The notes below the pieces were generated by a model. That model saw only the letters and a program-made list of their open reading frames with translations. It made no database searches and was not told the DNA's origin. A program made the position numbers and the translations under genes. DNA of 64,000 nt from Halomonas sp. ML-15 (GTDB lineage Bacteria; Pseudomonadota; Gammaproteobacteria; Pseudomonadales; Halomonadaceae): positions 62,001 through 126,000 of the forward strand of contig NZ_JACXZT010000003.1 in the NCBI RefSeq assembly GCF_014779595.1, given 5' to 3'. Shown here piece after piece: positions 53,715-64,000 of this stretch; position 1 is the stretch's first letter, and each line of letters starts with the position of its first letter.

Positions 53715-55268
53715 TCAACGGTCCAGCCAAGCGTCCTTGAAGCCGTCGTTGACGCCAACGCCGGAGGTCACCAGATCCTTCACGTCGCAGCGGTAGAGGG
53801 TCGGGAAACCGAGTTCCATCAGCCAGCCCACCGGCACGTCCTCGTGGAGAATCTCCTGAACCTCGTGGTAGAGCGCTTCCCGCTCTTCATCGGGGAAGGC
53901 CGTGGCGGCCTCGTTGAACAGCTCATCGACGCGCTCGTTCTCGTAGCCGCCGACGTTGTTCCACGGCGAGCCACGCTCGATGTTGGTGGAGAGGTAGGTG
54001 CGCGAGATGCCCAGCGCCGGATCACCGTACTGGTAGAGGAAGGTGAAGGCGAGGTCGTAGTCCCAGTCGCCCAGGCGCTGGTTCCAGCCGCCGACGTCGG
54101 TGGACTGGGTGCGCACGTTGATGCCTACCTCGCGCAGGTTCTGCTGCACCGCCTCGGCCCAGCGCGTCCAGGTTTCGCCATAGGGTAGCGGCAGCAGGCG
54201 CACCTCCTCGCCGTCGTAACCCATCTCGTCGAGCAGTTCGCGGGCGCGATCCGGATCGTGGTCGTAGGGATCCAGCCCGTCATGATGGAAGCGCGCGTTG
54301 GAGCCGAATGACGACAGCGGTACGTTGCCGAGCTCGTTCCACAGCACGTCGCGGGCGAATTCGCGATCCATGGCGTACATCACCGCCTGGCGGAAGCGCT
54401 TGTCTTCGGTGGGGCCTTCGCGGTTGTTCATCCACAGCATGGCAAAGGGGCTGAAGTACTCGTGACCCTCTTCGGTCATGCAGGTGTTGTCGAGTTCGGC
54501 GAGGCGCGGAATATCGAAGTTCTCGACGGTACCGTTGGGCAGCACGTCGACGGTACCGTTCTCGTAAGCCACGGCGCGGGAGGCGCCGTCGGGTATCACG
54601 TGCCAGTTGATGCCGTCGAGGTAGGGCAGGTCATCCACGTAGTAGTCGTCGTTGCGCACCAGCTCGATCACCGTGCCGCGGTCCCAGTTCTCGAACTTGA
54701 AGGGGCCGGTGCCGATGGGATGATCGTTGTGCTCGTTGTCACGGAAGTCGGTGCCTTCGTAGAGGTGCTTGGGCACCATGGTGAAGGTGCCGGCCTCGAA
54801 GGAGAGCAGAAAGGGACCGAACGGCTGCTTGAGGGTGAACACCACGGTGTGATCGCCGTCCGCCTCGATGCTCTCGATATGGTCGAGCACGGCGCGGGCG
54901 CTGGGGTTGAGGTCGCGGTGGAAGACATCGGCGGAGAACACCACATCCTCGGCAGTAAACGGCTCGCCGTCGTGCCAGGTGACGCCTTCGCGTAGCTGGA
55001 AGGTCCAGACCAGGCCGTCGTCATCGACTTCCCAGGATTCGGCCAGCTGCGGTCGCGGCTCGAGATCGGTGGAGTAGCTGAGCAGGCCTTCGTAGATATT
55101 GCCCGCTACCTTGCGGGTCGGGTCGTTCTGGATCATCCCCAGCACCAGGCCGGGAGGCTCGGGCTGAATGACGGTGTTGAGGGTGCCGCCGTGGCGCGGC
55201 TCATCGGCTTGAGCGGTGGAGAGCGTCAATGCCGCGGCGGCAATGGCCATGGCCAGAGGAGTTTTCAT
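53715..55268 (-). CDS. Peptide-type ABC transporter substrate-binding protein
   Basis: The 517-residue SBP_bac_5 protein has a signal peptide (MKTPLAMAIAAAALTLSTAQA), then GGTLNTVIQPEPPGLVLG, LAESWEVDDDGLVWTFQLREGVTWHDGEPFTAEDV (split across the core) and NDDYYVDDLPYLDG. The class binds peptides but also opines, glutathione and other amides. First gene of a seven-gene operon and divergent from a GntR gene; the ligand may be an N-acylated or otherwise modified amino acid, given the adjacent M20 deacylase (inference). Confidence 0.92.
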   Translation of the reverse strand: MKTPLAMAIAAAALTLSTAQADEPRHGGTLNTVIQPEPPGLVLGMIQNDPTRKVAGNIYEGLLSYSTDLEPRPQLAESWEVDDDGLVWTFQLREGVTWHDGEPFTAEDVVFSADVFHRDLNPSARAVLDHIESIEADGDHTVVFTLKQPFGPFLLSFEAGTFTMVPKHLYEGTDFRDNEHNDHPIGTGPFKFENWDRGTVIELVRNDDYYVDDLPYLDGINWHVIPDGASRAVAYENGTVDVLPNGTVENFDIPRLAELDNTCMTEEGHEYFSPFAMLWMNNREGPTEDKRFRQAVMYAMDREFARDVLWNELGNVPLSSFGSNARFHHDGLDPYDHDPDRARELLDEMGYDGEEVRLLPLPYGETWTRWAEAVQQNLREVGINVRTQSTDVGGWNQRLGDWDYDLAFTFLYQYGDPALGISRTYLSTNIERGSPWNNVGGYENERVDELFNEAATAFPDEEREALYHEVQEILHEDVPVGWLMELGFPTLYRCDVKDLVTSGVGVNDGFKDAWLDR

Positions 55269-55390
55269 GGGTTACGTCCCTTGTTGTTGTCTTGGTACGT
55301 CGATGGCAATTCATCGGGTCGTCCTTGAACATAGCAACGCCTTGCCAAGCTGTCGACAGTCGGTGGTCGACATAACGAATTGATTAGCCA

Positions 55391-55406
55391 TACTGTAATG
55401 ATAGTA
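55391..55406. promoter_or_regulatory. Imperfect palindrome upstream of the GntR gene
   Basis: TACTGTAATGATAGTA has TACT/AGTA arms and lies 33 bases before the GntR ATG in the divergent spacer. It is a candidate operator for the GntR protein on both transcripts. Confidence 0.4.
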
Positions 55407-55438
55407 GCCTCACCAGTGCCTGGAGCAGGACGACGTCG

Positions 55439-56173
55439 ATGCATGCCGATAGCCCCCCCGCAGTGCCGCGATTGCAGCAGACCAACCTGGTCGAACAGGT
55501 GGCCGACTACCTCACCGAGGCGATCATTGCGCGTCACTTTGCCCCCGGCGAGCGGCTCTCGGAGGTGCAGCTGTCCCGCGACCTCGGCGTGAGCCGAGCG
55601 CCGGTGCGTGAGGCGGCCCGGCTGCTGGAGAGTCGTGGCCTGCTGATATCGCGGCCGCGCAAGGGCTTCTTCGTACGTGAACTCAACGGCGACGACCTGG
55701 CGGATGTCTTCGATCTCAGGCTCTGCTACGAACGGCACGCCTTCGAACTGCTGGTGGCTCGCTTCGACGAGGCGGCCCACGCCCAGCTGTCGCAGCAGGT
55801 GGAGACGATGTGCGCGCTGGCCAGAGGCAGCGACGACGGGCGCAAGATCGAGGCCGATCTGCGCTTTCATCGGCTGGTGTTCGAGATGGCCGGCAACCGG
55901 CGCCTGCTCAAGGCCTTCGATGACGTGTCACACGAGCTGCGGCTGTGCATGGCGCTGATCGAGCGTACCCATGCCGAGCCCGAACGTATCTCCGCCAATC
56001 ACTGGCTGCTGATCGAGGCGCTGGCGAGCGGCGATCCCCGGCGCTGTCGTGACGAGGTGGACTACCACATCGGCGTGGCGCGGGACTACGTTATTCAAGG
56101 ACTTGGGGCCGATCCTGGCGCTGGACGCCCGATCGCCGAGTCTGCTGCAACAGGCGAGGAGGGGGGATGCTGA
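55439..56173 (+). CDS. GntR-family regulator, FadR/FCD subgroup
   Basis: The 244-residue protein has a GntR winged HTH (EAIIARHFAPGERLSEVQLSRDLGVSRAPVREAARLLESRGLL, about 25-68). An all-helical FCD effector domain follows (DLADVFDLRLCYERHAFELL ... RFHRLVFEMAGNRRLLKAF), usually binding a small organic acid via a metal. It overlaps the deacylase gene by 7 bases and is divergent from the ABC operon, so it probably regulates both in response to the substrate (inference). Confidence 0.92.
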   Translation: MHADSPPAVPRLQQTNLVEQVADYLTEAIIARHFAPGERLSEVQLSRDLGVSRAPVREAARLLESRGLLISRPRKGFFVRELNGDDLADVFDLRLCYERHAFELLVARFDEAAHAQLSQQVETMCALARGSDDGRKIEADLRFHRLVFEMAGNRRLLKAFDDVSHELRLCMALIERTHAEPERISANHWLLIEALASGDPRRCRDEVDYHIGVARDYVIQGLGADPGAGRPIAESAATGEEGGC

Positions 56174-57429
56174 GCGAACAGGAGCAGCGGGTATTGGCGG
56201 AGTGCGATGCCAGCTTCGAGGAGACCTTGGCGCTGACCGAAACTCTGGTGCGCGAATACAGCGTGCTGGGCCAGGAGCAGGGTGCGCTATCGGCGATGGA
56301 GCAGGCATTGACGCGGCTCGAGCTGCCGGTGGAGCGGGTAGCGATGGATGCCCCGAGCCTGCTGTCGCACCCTCAGCACGCGCCGGTGGCGTGGTCCGGA
56401 GCGGGGCGCTACTGCCTGGTGTCGGCGCTCAATCGCGACGCCCCGGGGCGGCACCTGGTCTTCAATGGCCATCTCGACGTGGTCCCGGCGGAGCCCATCG
56501 ACACCTGGACGCGTCCACCCTGGGAGCCCTGGCGCCAGGATGGCTGGCTCTACGGGCGCGGCGCCGGTGACATGAAAGCGGGGGTGGCGGCGATGATCAT
56601 GGCGGTGGCCGCGGTGCGCCGCGCCGGCGTGGCGATCAAGACGCCGCTGACGCTGCAGACGGTGATCGAGGAGGAGTGCAGCGGTAACGGCGCGCTGGCT
56701 TGCGTCAATGCAGGCTACGGCGGTGATTTCGTGCTGATCCCCGAGCCGTTCGGGCCATGTCTCTACACCGGCCAGACCGGTGTGCTGCGCTTCCGGATTC
56801 GCGTCGACGGCGAACCGGCCCACGTGCTCGATGCCGCCGCCGGCAGCGATGCCATCGAGACCATGCAGACGCTGATGCCGGCGCTCAAGGCGTTCGAGGC
56901 GGAGCTCAACGCCGAGCGTGAACCGCCCTATGACGCCTATGATCACCCCTTCAATCTCAATGTCGGTCGCTTCGAGGGCGGTAACTGGGCCTCCAGCGTG
57001 GCCGCCCATGCAGAAATCGAGGGGCGGATCGGGTTTGCGCCGGGGGTGGCGCCGGCCGAGATCATGCAGCGCTTCGAGGCCTGCGTGGCGCGGGCGCATC
57101 GCGACCTGGGGCTGGCCGGCGAGGCGCCGCAGGTCGAGTTTCACGGCTTTCGCTCGCCGGGGCACCTGGTCGATCTCGAGGCGCCAGGGATCGGTCTGCT
57201 CGATGAGTGCCATCAGGCCCTGACTGGCCGCCCGCCGGAGCACTATCTCTCCACCTGCATCACCGATCTTTGCGCCTTCCATGTCGCCGGCGGTGTGCCC
57301 GGCACCTGCTATGGGCCGGTGGCCGAGCGTATTCACGGTATCGATGAGCGGGTCGACATCGAGTCGATCCGCCATACGCTCAAGGCCTACGCGCTGTTCG
57401 TCTGCCGCTGGCAACAGGGGGCGGGCTAG
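56167..57429 (+). CDS. M20-family deacylase (ArgE/DapE type)
   Basis: The 420-residue zinc amidohydrolase has the M20 metal-site order: FNGHLDVVPAE (His, Asp), GRGAGDMKAGVAAMI (bridging Asp), VIEEECSGNGAL (catalytic Glu pair), and a late His in CAFHVAGGVPGTCYGP. The family removes acyl groups from N-acetylornithine, N-succinyl-diaminopimelate and many N-acyl amino acids. It is coupled to the GntR gene. With the peptide-type importer it suggests deacylation of an imported amide. Confidence 0.9.
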   Translation: MLSEQEQRVLAECDASFEETLALTETLVREYSVLGQEQGALSAMEQALTRLELPVERVAMDAPSLLSHPQHAPVAWSGAGRYCLVSALNRDAPGRHLVFNGHLDVVPAEPIDTWTRPPWEPWRQDGWLYGRGAGDMKAGVAAMIMAVAAVRRAGVAIKTPLTLQTVIEEECSGNGALACVNAGYGGDFVLIPEPFGPCLYTGQTGVLRFRIRVDGEPAHVLDAAAGSDAIETMQTLMPALKAFEAELNAEREPPYDAYDHPFNLNVGRFEGGNWASSVAAHAEIEGRIGFAPGVAPAEIMQRFEACVARAHRDLGLAGEAPQVEFHGFRSPGHLVDLEAPGIGLLDECHQALTGRPPEHYLSTCITDLCAFHVAGGVPGTCYGPVAERIHGIDERVDIESIRHTLKAYALFVCRWQQGAG

Positions 57430-58349
57430 CCCGGCATGGGATAGCGGCGATCGGCCTTGCCCGCCTTGACCACCTGGCCCGGGGTGTCGTGTCCGATGAG
57501 CCCCGGCAGGGAGGCGGAAACCTTGAGCAGGGCGTCCAGGTCGACGCCGGTCGACACCCCCATCTCCTCGAACATATGCACCAGATCCTCGGTGCAGACG
57601 TTGCCGGTGGCGCCGGGGGCGTAAGGGCAGCCGCCCAGCCCCCCCAGCGACGCGTCGAAGCGCACGATGCCCGCCTGCCAGGCGGCCATGGCGTTGGCCA
57701 GGCCCATGCCGCGGGTGTTGTGGAAGTGCAGCGTGAAGGGGGTCTGCGGGAAGTGCCTGAGCACCGCCTCGCACAGGCGTCCGACCTGGGCAGGATTGGC
57801 CATGCCGGTGGTGTCGCACAGGCTCACGCCCTGTACACCCAGGGCCAGCTGCTGCTCGACCAGATCGAGCACCCGCGCCTCGGGTACCTCGCCTTCGAAG
57901 GGACAGCCGAAGCTGGTGGAGAGCGAGGCGTTGACGAAGACCTCGCGACCCTGCGGGTGACCGCGGACCACCTCGAGAATCGCAGTGAACTGCTCCAGGG
58001 ACTGCTGCGCCGTCATGCGCAGGTTGGCCAGGCCGTGGGAGTCGCTCGCCGACATCACCAGATTGACTTCGTCCACGCTGCAGGCCAGCGCCCGCTCGGC
58101 GCCCTTGGCATTGGGCACCAATACGGTGATGCCCACTCCAGGGCGGCGCTGGATGCCAGCCACGACGACGCTGGCATCGCGTAGCTGGGGGATCGCCTTG
58201 GGCGAGACGAAGGACGTCGCCTCGATGCGCGCAAGGCCGGTGGCGGAGAGCGCATCGATCAGCCCGATCTTGTCGACGGTGGGCACGAAATCGGCTTCGA
58301 TCTGCAAGCCATCACGGGGTGCCACCTCGTTGATCTGTAATGTAGACAT
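57426..58349 (-). CDS. Second HMG-CoA lyase-family enzyme
   Basis: The 307-residue DRE-TIM enzyme has EVAPRDGLQIEADFVPTVDK, ATSFVSPKAIPQLRD, LHFHNTRGMGLAN and [20 protein letters not shown], so all catalytic residues are present. It is only loosely similar to liuE in the window and lies 15 bases after a CoA-transferase gene, so it probably cleaves the CoA ester made by that enzyme (HMG-CoA, or a related 3-hydroxyacyl-CoA such as citramalyl-CoA). It overlaps the convergent M20 gene by 4 bases. Confidence 0.88.
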   Translation of the reverse strand: MSTLQINEVAPRDGLQIEADFVPTVDKIGLIDALSATGLARIEATSFVSPKAIPQLRDASVVVAGIQRRPGVGITVLVPNAKGAERALACSVDEVNLVMSASDSHGLANLRMTAQQSLEQFTAILEVVRGHPQGREVFVNASLSTSFGCPFEGEVPEARVLDLVEQQLALGVQGVSLCDTTGMANPAQVGRLCEAVLRHFPQTPFTLHFHNTRGMGLANAMAAWQAGIVRFDASLGGLGGCPYAPGATGNVCTEDLVHMFEEMGVSTGVDLDALLKVSASLPGLIGHDTPGQVVKAGKADRRYPMPG

Positions 58350-58364
58350 GGGAACTCCTCGGGA

Positions 58365-59570
58365 TTAGATGATGCCGGCGCTGCGCAGCTTGGCGCGAGT
58401 CTCGTCATCGATGCCCAGCTCGTCGAGCACCTCCTCGGTATGTTGGCCCAGGCTGGGGCCGCCGTCGCCGAGCCGGCCCGGGGTGGCGCTGAGGCGGGGC
58501 AACACGCCGGGAACCTTGAGCGGGCTACCGTTGGGGCGAGTGATGGTCTGAATCATCTCCCGGGCCAGGTAGTGCGGGTCGCTGGCGATATCGGCAGCGG
58601 TATAGGGGAAGCCGACAGGGACCCGGGCAGCTTCGAGCTTTTCGATGACCTCATCGCGTGAATGCTCCTGGGTCCACGCTTCGATGGCGCTGTCGATGCG
58701 CTCGGCCTGCCGGCTGCGTCCGTCGTTATGGGCCAGCGCCGGATCATTGGCCAGGTCGTCGCGGTGAATCACCTTCATCAGGCGCTTGAAGATGCTGTCG
58801 CCGTTGCCGGCGATGAGTACGAAGTCACCGTCCCGAGTGCGGTAGGCATTCGAGGGCGTGATGCCGGGCAGGGCGCTACCGCTGGGCTCGCGCACCTGGC
58901 CGGTGGCGTCGTACTCGGGCAGCAGGCTCTCCATCATGGCGAACACCGATTCATAGAGCGCCACGTCGATTTCCTGACCCAGGCCGCTGCGGCTGCGCTC
59001 CTGCAGCGCGAGCAGGGTACCGATGACCGCATACAGGGCAGAGAGAGAGTCGCCTATGCTTACCCCGACCCGCACCGAGGGTTCGCCGGGCTGACCGGTG
59101 AGATAGCGCAGTCCGCCCATGGCTTCGCCGATCACGCCGAAACCGGGCTTGTCGCGGTAGGGGCCGGTCTGGCCATAGCCGGAGACTCGCACCATGATCA
59201 GTGCCGGGTTGAGGGCGGAGAGTGCGTCATAGCCGAGTCCCCATCCCTCGAGTGTGCCGGGACGAAAGTTCTCCACCAGCACATCGGCCTCGCCGACCAG
59301 GCGGCGTATCAGGTCCTGACCCTGTGGTGTACGCAAGTCGAGTGACACCGACCGTTTGGTGCGGCTCTGGACGTGCCACCACAGGGAGGTGCCATCTTCG
59401 ATGATTCGCCATTTGCGAAGTGGATCGCCGGTGCCTGGAGGCTCGATCTTGATGACATCTGCGCCAAACTCACCCAGCAGCTTGGTAGCGAAGGGGCCAG
59501 CGATAAGCTGTCCCAGTTCCAGCACCTTGAGGTGTTGAAGGGGGAGTTGGCGAGTCTCCGCGGTTGTCAT
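58365..59570 (-). CDS. Family III (CaiB/BaiF) CoA-transferase
   Basis: The 401-residue protein has the family III features LKVLELGQLIAGPFATKLLGEFGADVIKIEPPGTGDPLR, RTKRSVSLDLRTPQG, LVENFRPGTLEGWGLGYD, and the catalytic Asp in VSIGDSLSALYA. It activates carboxylic acids using a donor acyl-CoA. Family members include succinate:HMG CoA-transferase (SUGCT) and formyl-CoA transferase. The ATG at 59570 is chosen where similarity begins. It is operonic with the downstream lyase and divergent from a LysR gene. Confidence 0.9.
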   Translation of the reverse strand: MTTAETRQLPLQHLKVLELGQLIAGPFATKLLGEFGADVIKIEPPGTGDPLRKWRIIEDGTSLWWHVQSRTKRSVSLDLRTPQGQDLIRRLVGEADVLVENFRPGTLEGWGLGYDALSALNPALIMVRVSGYGQTGPYRDKPGFGVIGEAMGGLRYLTGQPGEPSVRVGVSIGDSLSALYAVIGTLLALQERSRSGLGQEIDVALYESVFAMMESLLPEYDATGQVREPSGSALPGITPSNAYRTRDGDFVLIAGNGDSIFKRLMKVIHRDDLANDPALAHNDGRSRQAERIDSAIEAWTQEHSRDEVIEKLEAARVPVGFPYTAADIASDPHYLAREMIQTITRPNGSPLKVPGVLPRLSATPGRLGDGGPSLGQHTEEVLDELGIDDETRAKLRSAGII

Positions 59571-59651
59571 GGAAGCACTCCTCGGCAGTTTTGTGACACA
59601 GCATGGCGCCTGGCACAGGGGCGAAACAATTAGGCGATGGGTAAGCCGGGC

Positions 59652-59673
59652 TTCGTCGATGGCGAACACTTCG
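59652..59673. promoter_or_regulatory. LysR-type operator candidate
   Basis: TTCG-N7-CGAA-CAC-TTCG (59652-59673) gives two overlapping dyads, the first with the T-N11-A spacing of LysR boxes. It lies in the divergent spacer between the CoA-transferase and LysR genes. Confidence 0.4.
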
Positions 59674-59710
59674 CTAGGATAGGGCTCTATTTCTCTCCTC
59701 GCGAGTCACC

Positions 59711-61635
<1,925 letters not shown>

Positions 61636-62613
61636 ATGCAAAAGTCCCTGCTCGCCACTCTGATCACTGCCGGCATGCTGGCCGCGGTCCCCTATGCCCT
61701 GGCAGATACCATCGAGATTCAGGTCAACAACACCATGAGTGAAGGCGGCTCCGAGAGCGATGCCGTCGAGCGCTTTGCCGAGTACCTGGAAGAGCACGCC
61801 CCGGGCCGTTTCGATGTACGTCCCTTCCTGGCCGGTTCCTTGGGCGGTGAGAACTCGGTGCTCGAGCTGCTCAATCTGGGCCAGACCCAGATATCGATTA
61901 CTGGCGGTAACTGGCGCCAGCAGTACGCGGAGGAGTATGACGCCATCACCGTGCCGTTCGTCTTCGCGACCTGGGAGGAGGTCGATGCCTTCATGGAGAG
62001 TCCTTCCGGAGAGCGGTTGATCGAGCAGGCCGAGGAGCGCGGGGGCTTGAAGTTCTTCGGCACCCAGCATCGCGGGCCTCGCCACATGACCGCCAACAAG
62101 GCGATTCACTCTCCGGAGGACCTCGATGGGTTCCGTCTGCGCCTGCCGTCACTGCCGGTCTGGCTCGAGGTATGGGAAGAGATCGGTGCCCAGGTCGTCA
62201 ACGTGCCGGCACCGGAGATCTACCTGTCGATGCAGACCCGTCAGGTCGATGGCCACGAGAATTCGCTCTCCTCGCCCTATACTCGCCAGCTGTGGGAGGT
62301 CCAGGACTACATCATCCTTACCAGCCACGTGCAGTTTCCATGGAACTGGGTGGCCAGTAACCAGTGGTGGGAGGGCCTCGAGGCAGACGATCAAGCGCTG
62401 ATTACCGAGGCGATCCATGTGGCCCGCGAGTACGGCACCGAGCGCGAGCGCGAACTCGATGAGTACTACCTCGAGCAGCTCGAGGAGCGCGGCATGACCA
62501 TTATCGAGCCCGATATCGATGCCTTCCGCGACGCCGCCATGCCGGCCATCGAGCGACTGCTCGAGGAGATGGCCGACGGGGTGATGGACGACGCCCTCGG
62601 TGATGATGCCTGA
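61636..62613 (+). CDS. dctP: TRAP transporter substrate-binding protein (DctP family)
   Basis: The 325-residue periplasmic protein has a signal peptide (LLATLITAGMLAAVPYALA) and DctP features: FAEYLEEHAPGRFDVRPFLAGSLGGENSVLELLNLGQ, the substrate arginine region DGFRLRLPSLPVWLEVWEEIGA and DGHENSLSSPY. TRAP systems import carboxylic acids with sodium. It is the first gene of an operon with the small and large membrane subunits. Confidence 0.93.
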   Translation: MQKSLLATLITAGMLAAVPYALADTIEIQVNNTMSEGGSESDAVERFAEYLEEHAPGRFDVRPFLAGSLGGENSVLELLNLGQTQISITGGNWRQQYAEEYDAITVPFVFATWEEVDAFMESPSGERLIEQAEERGGLKFFGTQHRGPRHMTANKAIHSPEDLDGFRLRLPSLPVWLEVWEEIGAQVVNVPAPEIYLSMQTRQVDGHENSLSSPYTRQLWEVQDYIILTSHVQFPWNWVASNQWWEGLEADDQALITEAIHVAREYGTERERELDEYYLEQLEERGMTIIEPDIDAFRDAAMPAIERLLEEMADGVMDDALGDDA

Positions 62614-62632
62614 CGCGTTCTTGCCATGACCG

Positions 62633-62667
62633 GCAGCAGCGGCGACCCCTCGGGGCGCCGCTGCTGC
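62633..62667 (+). promoter_or_regulatory. Stem-loop between TRAP binding-protein and permease genes
   Basis: GCAGCAGCGGCG and CGCCGCTGCTGC pair over 12 bp with an inner CCCC/GGGG extension around a TC loop (one-base bulge). It probably protects the dctP message or attenuates permease expression. Confidence 0.75.
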
Positions 62668-62699
62668 ATTGTGAACAACCTCAATTGGAGGAGTCTGCC

Positions 62700-63242
62700 G
62701 TGTCCCGTTCTCCAACGCCGCCCGCCGCCACCCTGGATCGAGTGGCCTTTTATCTTCTGCGGGGACTGACCGTGGGCTGCGATATCCTCGGGGTGCTGCT
62801 GCTGGCTGGGGTGTTGCTGCTGCTGGCTGGCGCCGTGGTGGCTCGCGACCTGCTCGGTCTGGGCATGCCCTGGTCCGAGGAAGTGGCCTCGATGCTGGCC
62901 ATCTATGCGATCGGGTTCGGCTCGCTCTCCGCCTGGGTGCGTGGCGAGCATCTGGTGGTGGACCTGTTCAGTCACCGCCTCTCCGGCGTGGCGCGAGGCG
63001 TTCAGTATCGGCTCGTTGCGCTGCTCTCCTGCGGTTTTTTCGTGCTCGCTGCCTGGGGCGCCTGGGTCATGGTCGGTGCCAGTGCCAATAACCGCACCGT
63101 GTCACTGGGCATCAGCTTCAGCTATCTCTATCTGGGCATCCTGATCGGCTTTGCCGGCATGGCGGTGCTCTCCGCCTGGCAGGCGCTGCGTGGCCCGGTC
63201 GAGTGGCGACCCGTAGCGGACATGAACGAGGAGAGTGCCTGA
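62700..63242 (+). CDS. dctQ: TRAP transporter small permease (DctQ family, GTG start)
   Basis: The 180-residue protein has four helices with DctQ features: GAVVARDLLGLGMPWSEEVASMLAIYAIGFGSL, VRGEHLVVDLFSHRLSG and ISFSYLYLGILIGFAGMAVL. The GTG at 62700 is preferred, with GGAGG about ten bases upstream. Its TGA overlaps the next ATG by one base. Confidence 0.88.
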   Translation: MSRSPTPPAATLDRVAFYLLRGLTVGCDILGVLLLAGVLLLLAGAVVARDLLGLGMPWSEEVASMLAIYAIGFGSLSAWVRGEHLVVDLFSHRLSGVARGVQYRLVALLSCGFFVLAAWGAWVMVGASANNRTVSLGISFSYLYLGILIGFAGMAVLSAWQALRGPVEWRPVADMNEESA

Positions 63243-64000
63243 TGCTCGAGCTGCTGATTTTCGTCGGTGCCCTGTTGCTGCTGATGGCCATCGGGCTGCC
63301 GGTGGTGGTGGCGATCGGCATCACGTCTTTCGTTGCGCTGGGGGTGACCAGTGCCACCGGGCTGTCGGTAGAGCTGATGTCGCTGCGCATGGTGCAGACA
63401 CTCAACAACTACACCCTGCTGGCGATACCGCTGTTCATCCTGGCCGCCAACATCATGAATTCGGGCTCGACGACCACCCGAATCTTCGACTTTGCCACTG
63501 CCCTGGTTGGCTTTACCAAGGGCGGGCTGGGGCACGCCAACGTGGTGGCCAGCTCGCTGTTCGCCACCATGTCCGGCACGGCGGTAGCGGATGCCGCCGG
63601 GCTTGGCAGCGTCGAGATCAAGGCGATGAAGGAGCGCGGCTACGACCTGGGCTATTCGGCGGGAATTACCGCCACGTCCAGCGTGATCGGGCCGATCCTG
63701 CCTCCCTCCATCGCCCTGGTGGTGTATGGCTGGTTGGCCAATGTCAGCATCGGCGCGCTGTTCATGGCCGGTCTGGTGCCGGGCGTCCTGATGGCGCTGA
63801 TGCTGATGGGGCTGACCGTGCTGTTGGCGGTCACCAATCGGGTGACGATGCCGGCGCCTATCCCGTTCTCGGGGAGCGAGGTCGTGCGCACCGGCCGGCG
63901 GGCGATCCTGCCGCTGATGATGCCGTTGATCATCGTGGGAGGCATCTGGAGCGGTTTCTTTTCACCTACTGAAGCCGGCGCGGTAGCCTCGCTGTATGCG
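63242..64000 (+). CDS. dctM: TRAP transporter large permease (DctM family), partial
   Basis: The first 253 residues are present; the gene runs off the window. Translation starts LELLIFVGALLLLMAIGLPVV and has DctM blocks LLAIPLFILAANIMNSG, GTAVADAAGLGSVEIKAM and ITATSSVIGPILPPSIALVVYG, then FSPTEAGAVA at the very end. It completes the TRAP transporter of the organic-acid module. Confidence 0.9.
   Translation, partial: MLELLIFVGALLLLMAIGLPVVVAIGITSFVALGVTSATGLSVELMSLRMVQTLNNYTLLAIPLFILAANIMNSGSTTTRIFDFATALVGFTKGGLGHANVVASSLFATMSGTAVADAAGLGSVEIKAMKERGYDLGYSAGITATSSVIGPILPPSIALVVYGWLANVSIGALFMAGLVPGVLMALMLMGLTVLLAVTNRVTMPAPIPFSGSEVVRTGRRAILPLMMPLIIVGGIWSGFFSPTEAGAVASLYA

Noticed and set aside
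56287-57819. 510-codon minus-strand open frame across the M20 and HMG-CoA lyase genes
   Set aside because: It is antisense to the M20 gene and out of frame with the lyase, with no domain similarity and an Arg/His-rich shadow composition.

Overview
The window looks like the chromosome of a GC-rich, heterotrophic gammaproteobacterium of the Halomonadaceae (Halomonas-like). The evidence is the gene content and protein style: a leucine/isovalerate (liu) cluster, TRAP and tungstate transport, an OsmC-YcaO fusion, a GntP permease and an SbtA-like transporter. No rRNA, tRNA, CRISPR array, prophage or intact insertion sequence was recognised. The family assignment is an inference, because there is no marker RNA in the window.

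Layout. 1-4.3 kb holds a cupin fragment, a LigB-type dioxygenase, a divergent qorB / HxlR pair and a stand-alone FabF-type synthase divergent from a TetR gene. 5-7.4 kb and 12.4-15.7 kb are AT-richer accessory stretches of mostly single-gene units: metallopeptidase, serine dehydratase, VOC proteins, three GNATs, a C39-like peptidase and an SRPBCC protein. Between them lie the OsmC-YcaO gene, a diguanylate cyclase and a CIA30 protein. 15.9-21.4 kb holds a giant HTH-AAA-TPR regulator, an FAD amine-oxidase-like protein and, most unexpectedly, a protein of the Rhodococcus VapA virulence-protein family without a signal peptide. 21.8-27.7 kb is a second accessory stretch with small membrane proteins, DUF2071, DUF4239 and an AlkZ/YcaQ-like glycosylase, plus a decayed YcaQ copy and a truncated orphan CcdA antitoxin.

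27.8-34.7 kb is the liuABCDE operon for leucine catabolism (minus strand). It is preceded by a promoter with a LiuR-like dyad in an 18-bp spacer, and is decorated with a paired REP element and eight perfect copies of a heptanucleotide. 34.8-38 kb has an SbtA-like bicarbonate transporter divergent from a LysR gene, then a NemR-like TetR gene with a classic NemR box followed by a truncated hemoglobin. 38-40.2 kb is a scar: a chimeric pseudogene, an AT-rich lipoprotein gene and about 850 bp without genes. 40.2-43.6 kb is a tungstate transporter (tupBCA) divergent from its likely regulator, with five direct repeats between them. 43.6-46.2 kb is a GntP permease plus patatin pair.

46.7-57.4 kb is a probable catabolic module. 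A seven-gene minus-strand operon (peptide-type ABC transporter, FAD-linked 2-hydroxyacid dehydrogenase, EamA exporter, HisC-like aminotransferase) is divergent from a GntR regulator and an M20 deacylase. 57.4-64 kb carries a second HMG-CoA lyase with a family III CoA-transferase, a LysR regulator, a YdfG-like reductase and a TRAP transporter that runs off the end. Together these suggest import, CoA activation and cleavage of a branched dicarboxylate such as 3-hydroxy-3-methylglutarate. These two modules, the VapA-like protein and the regulatory repeats are the points most worth following up.
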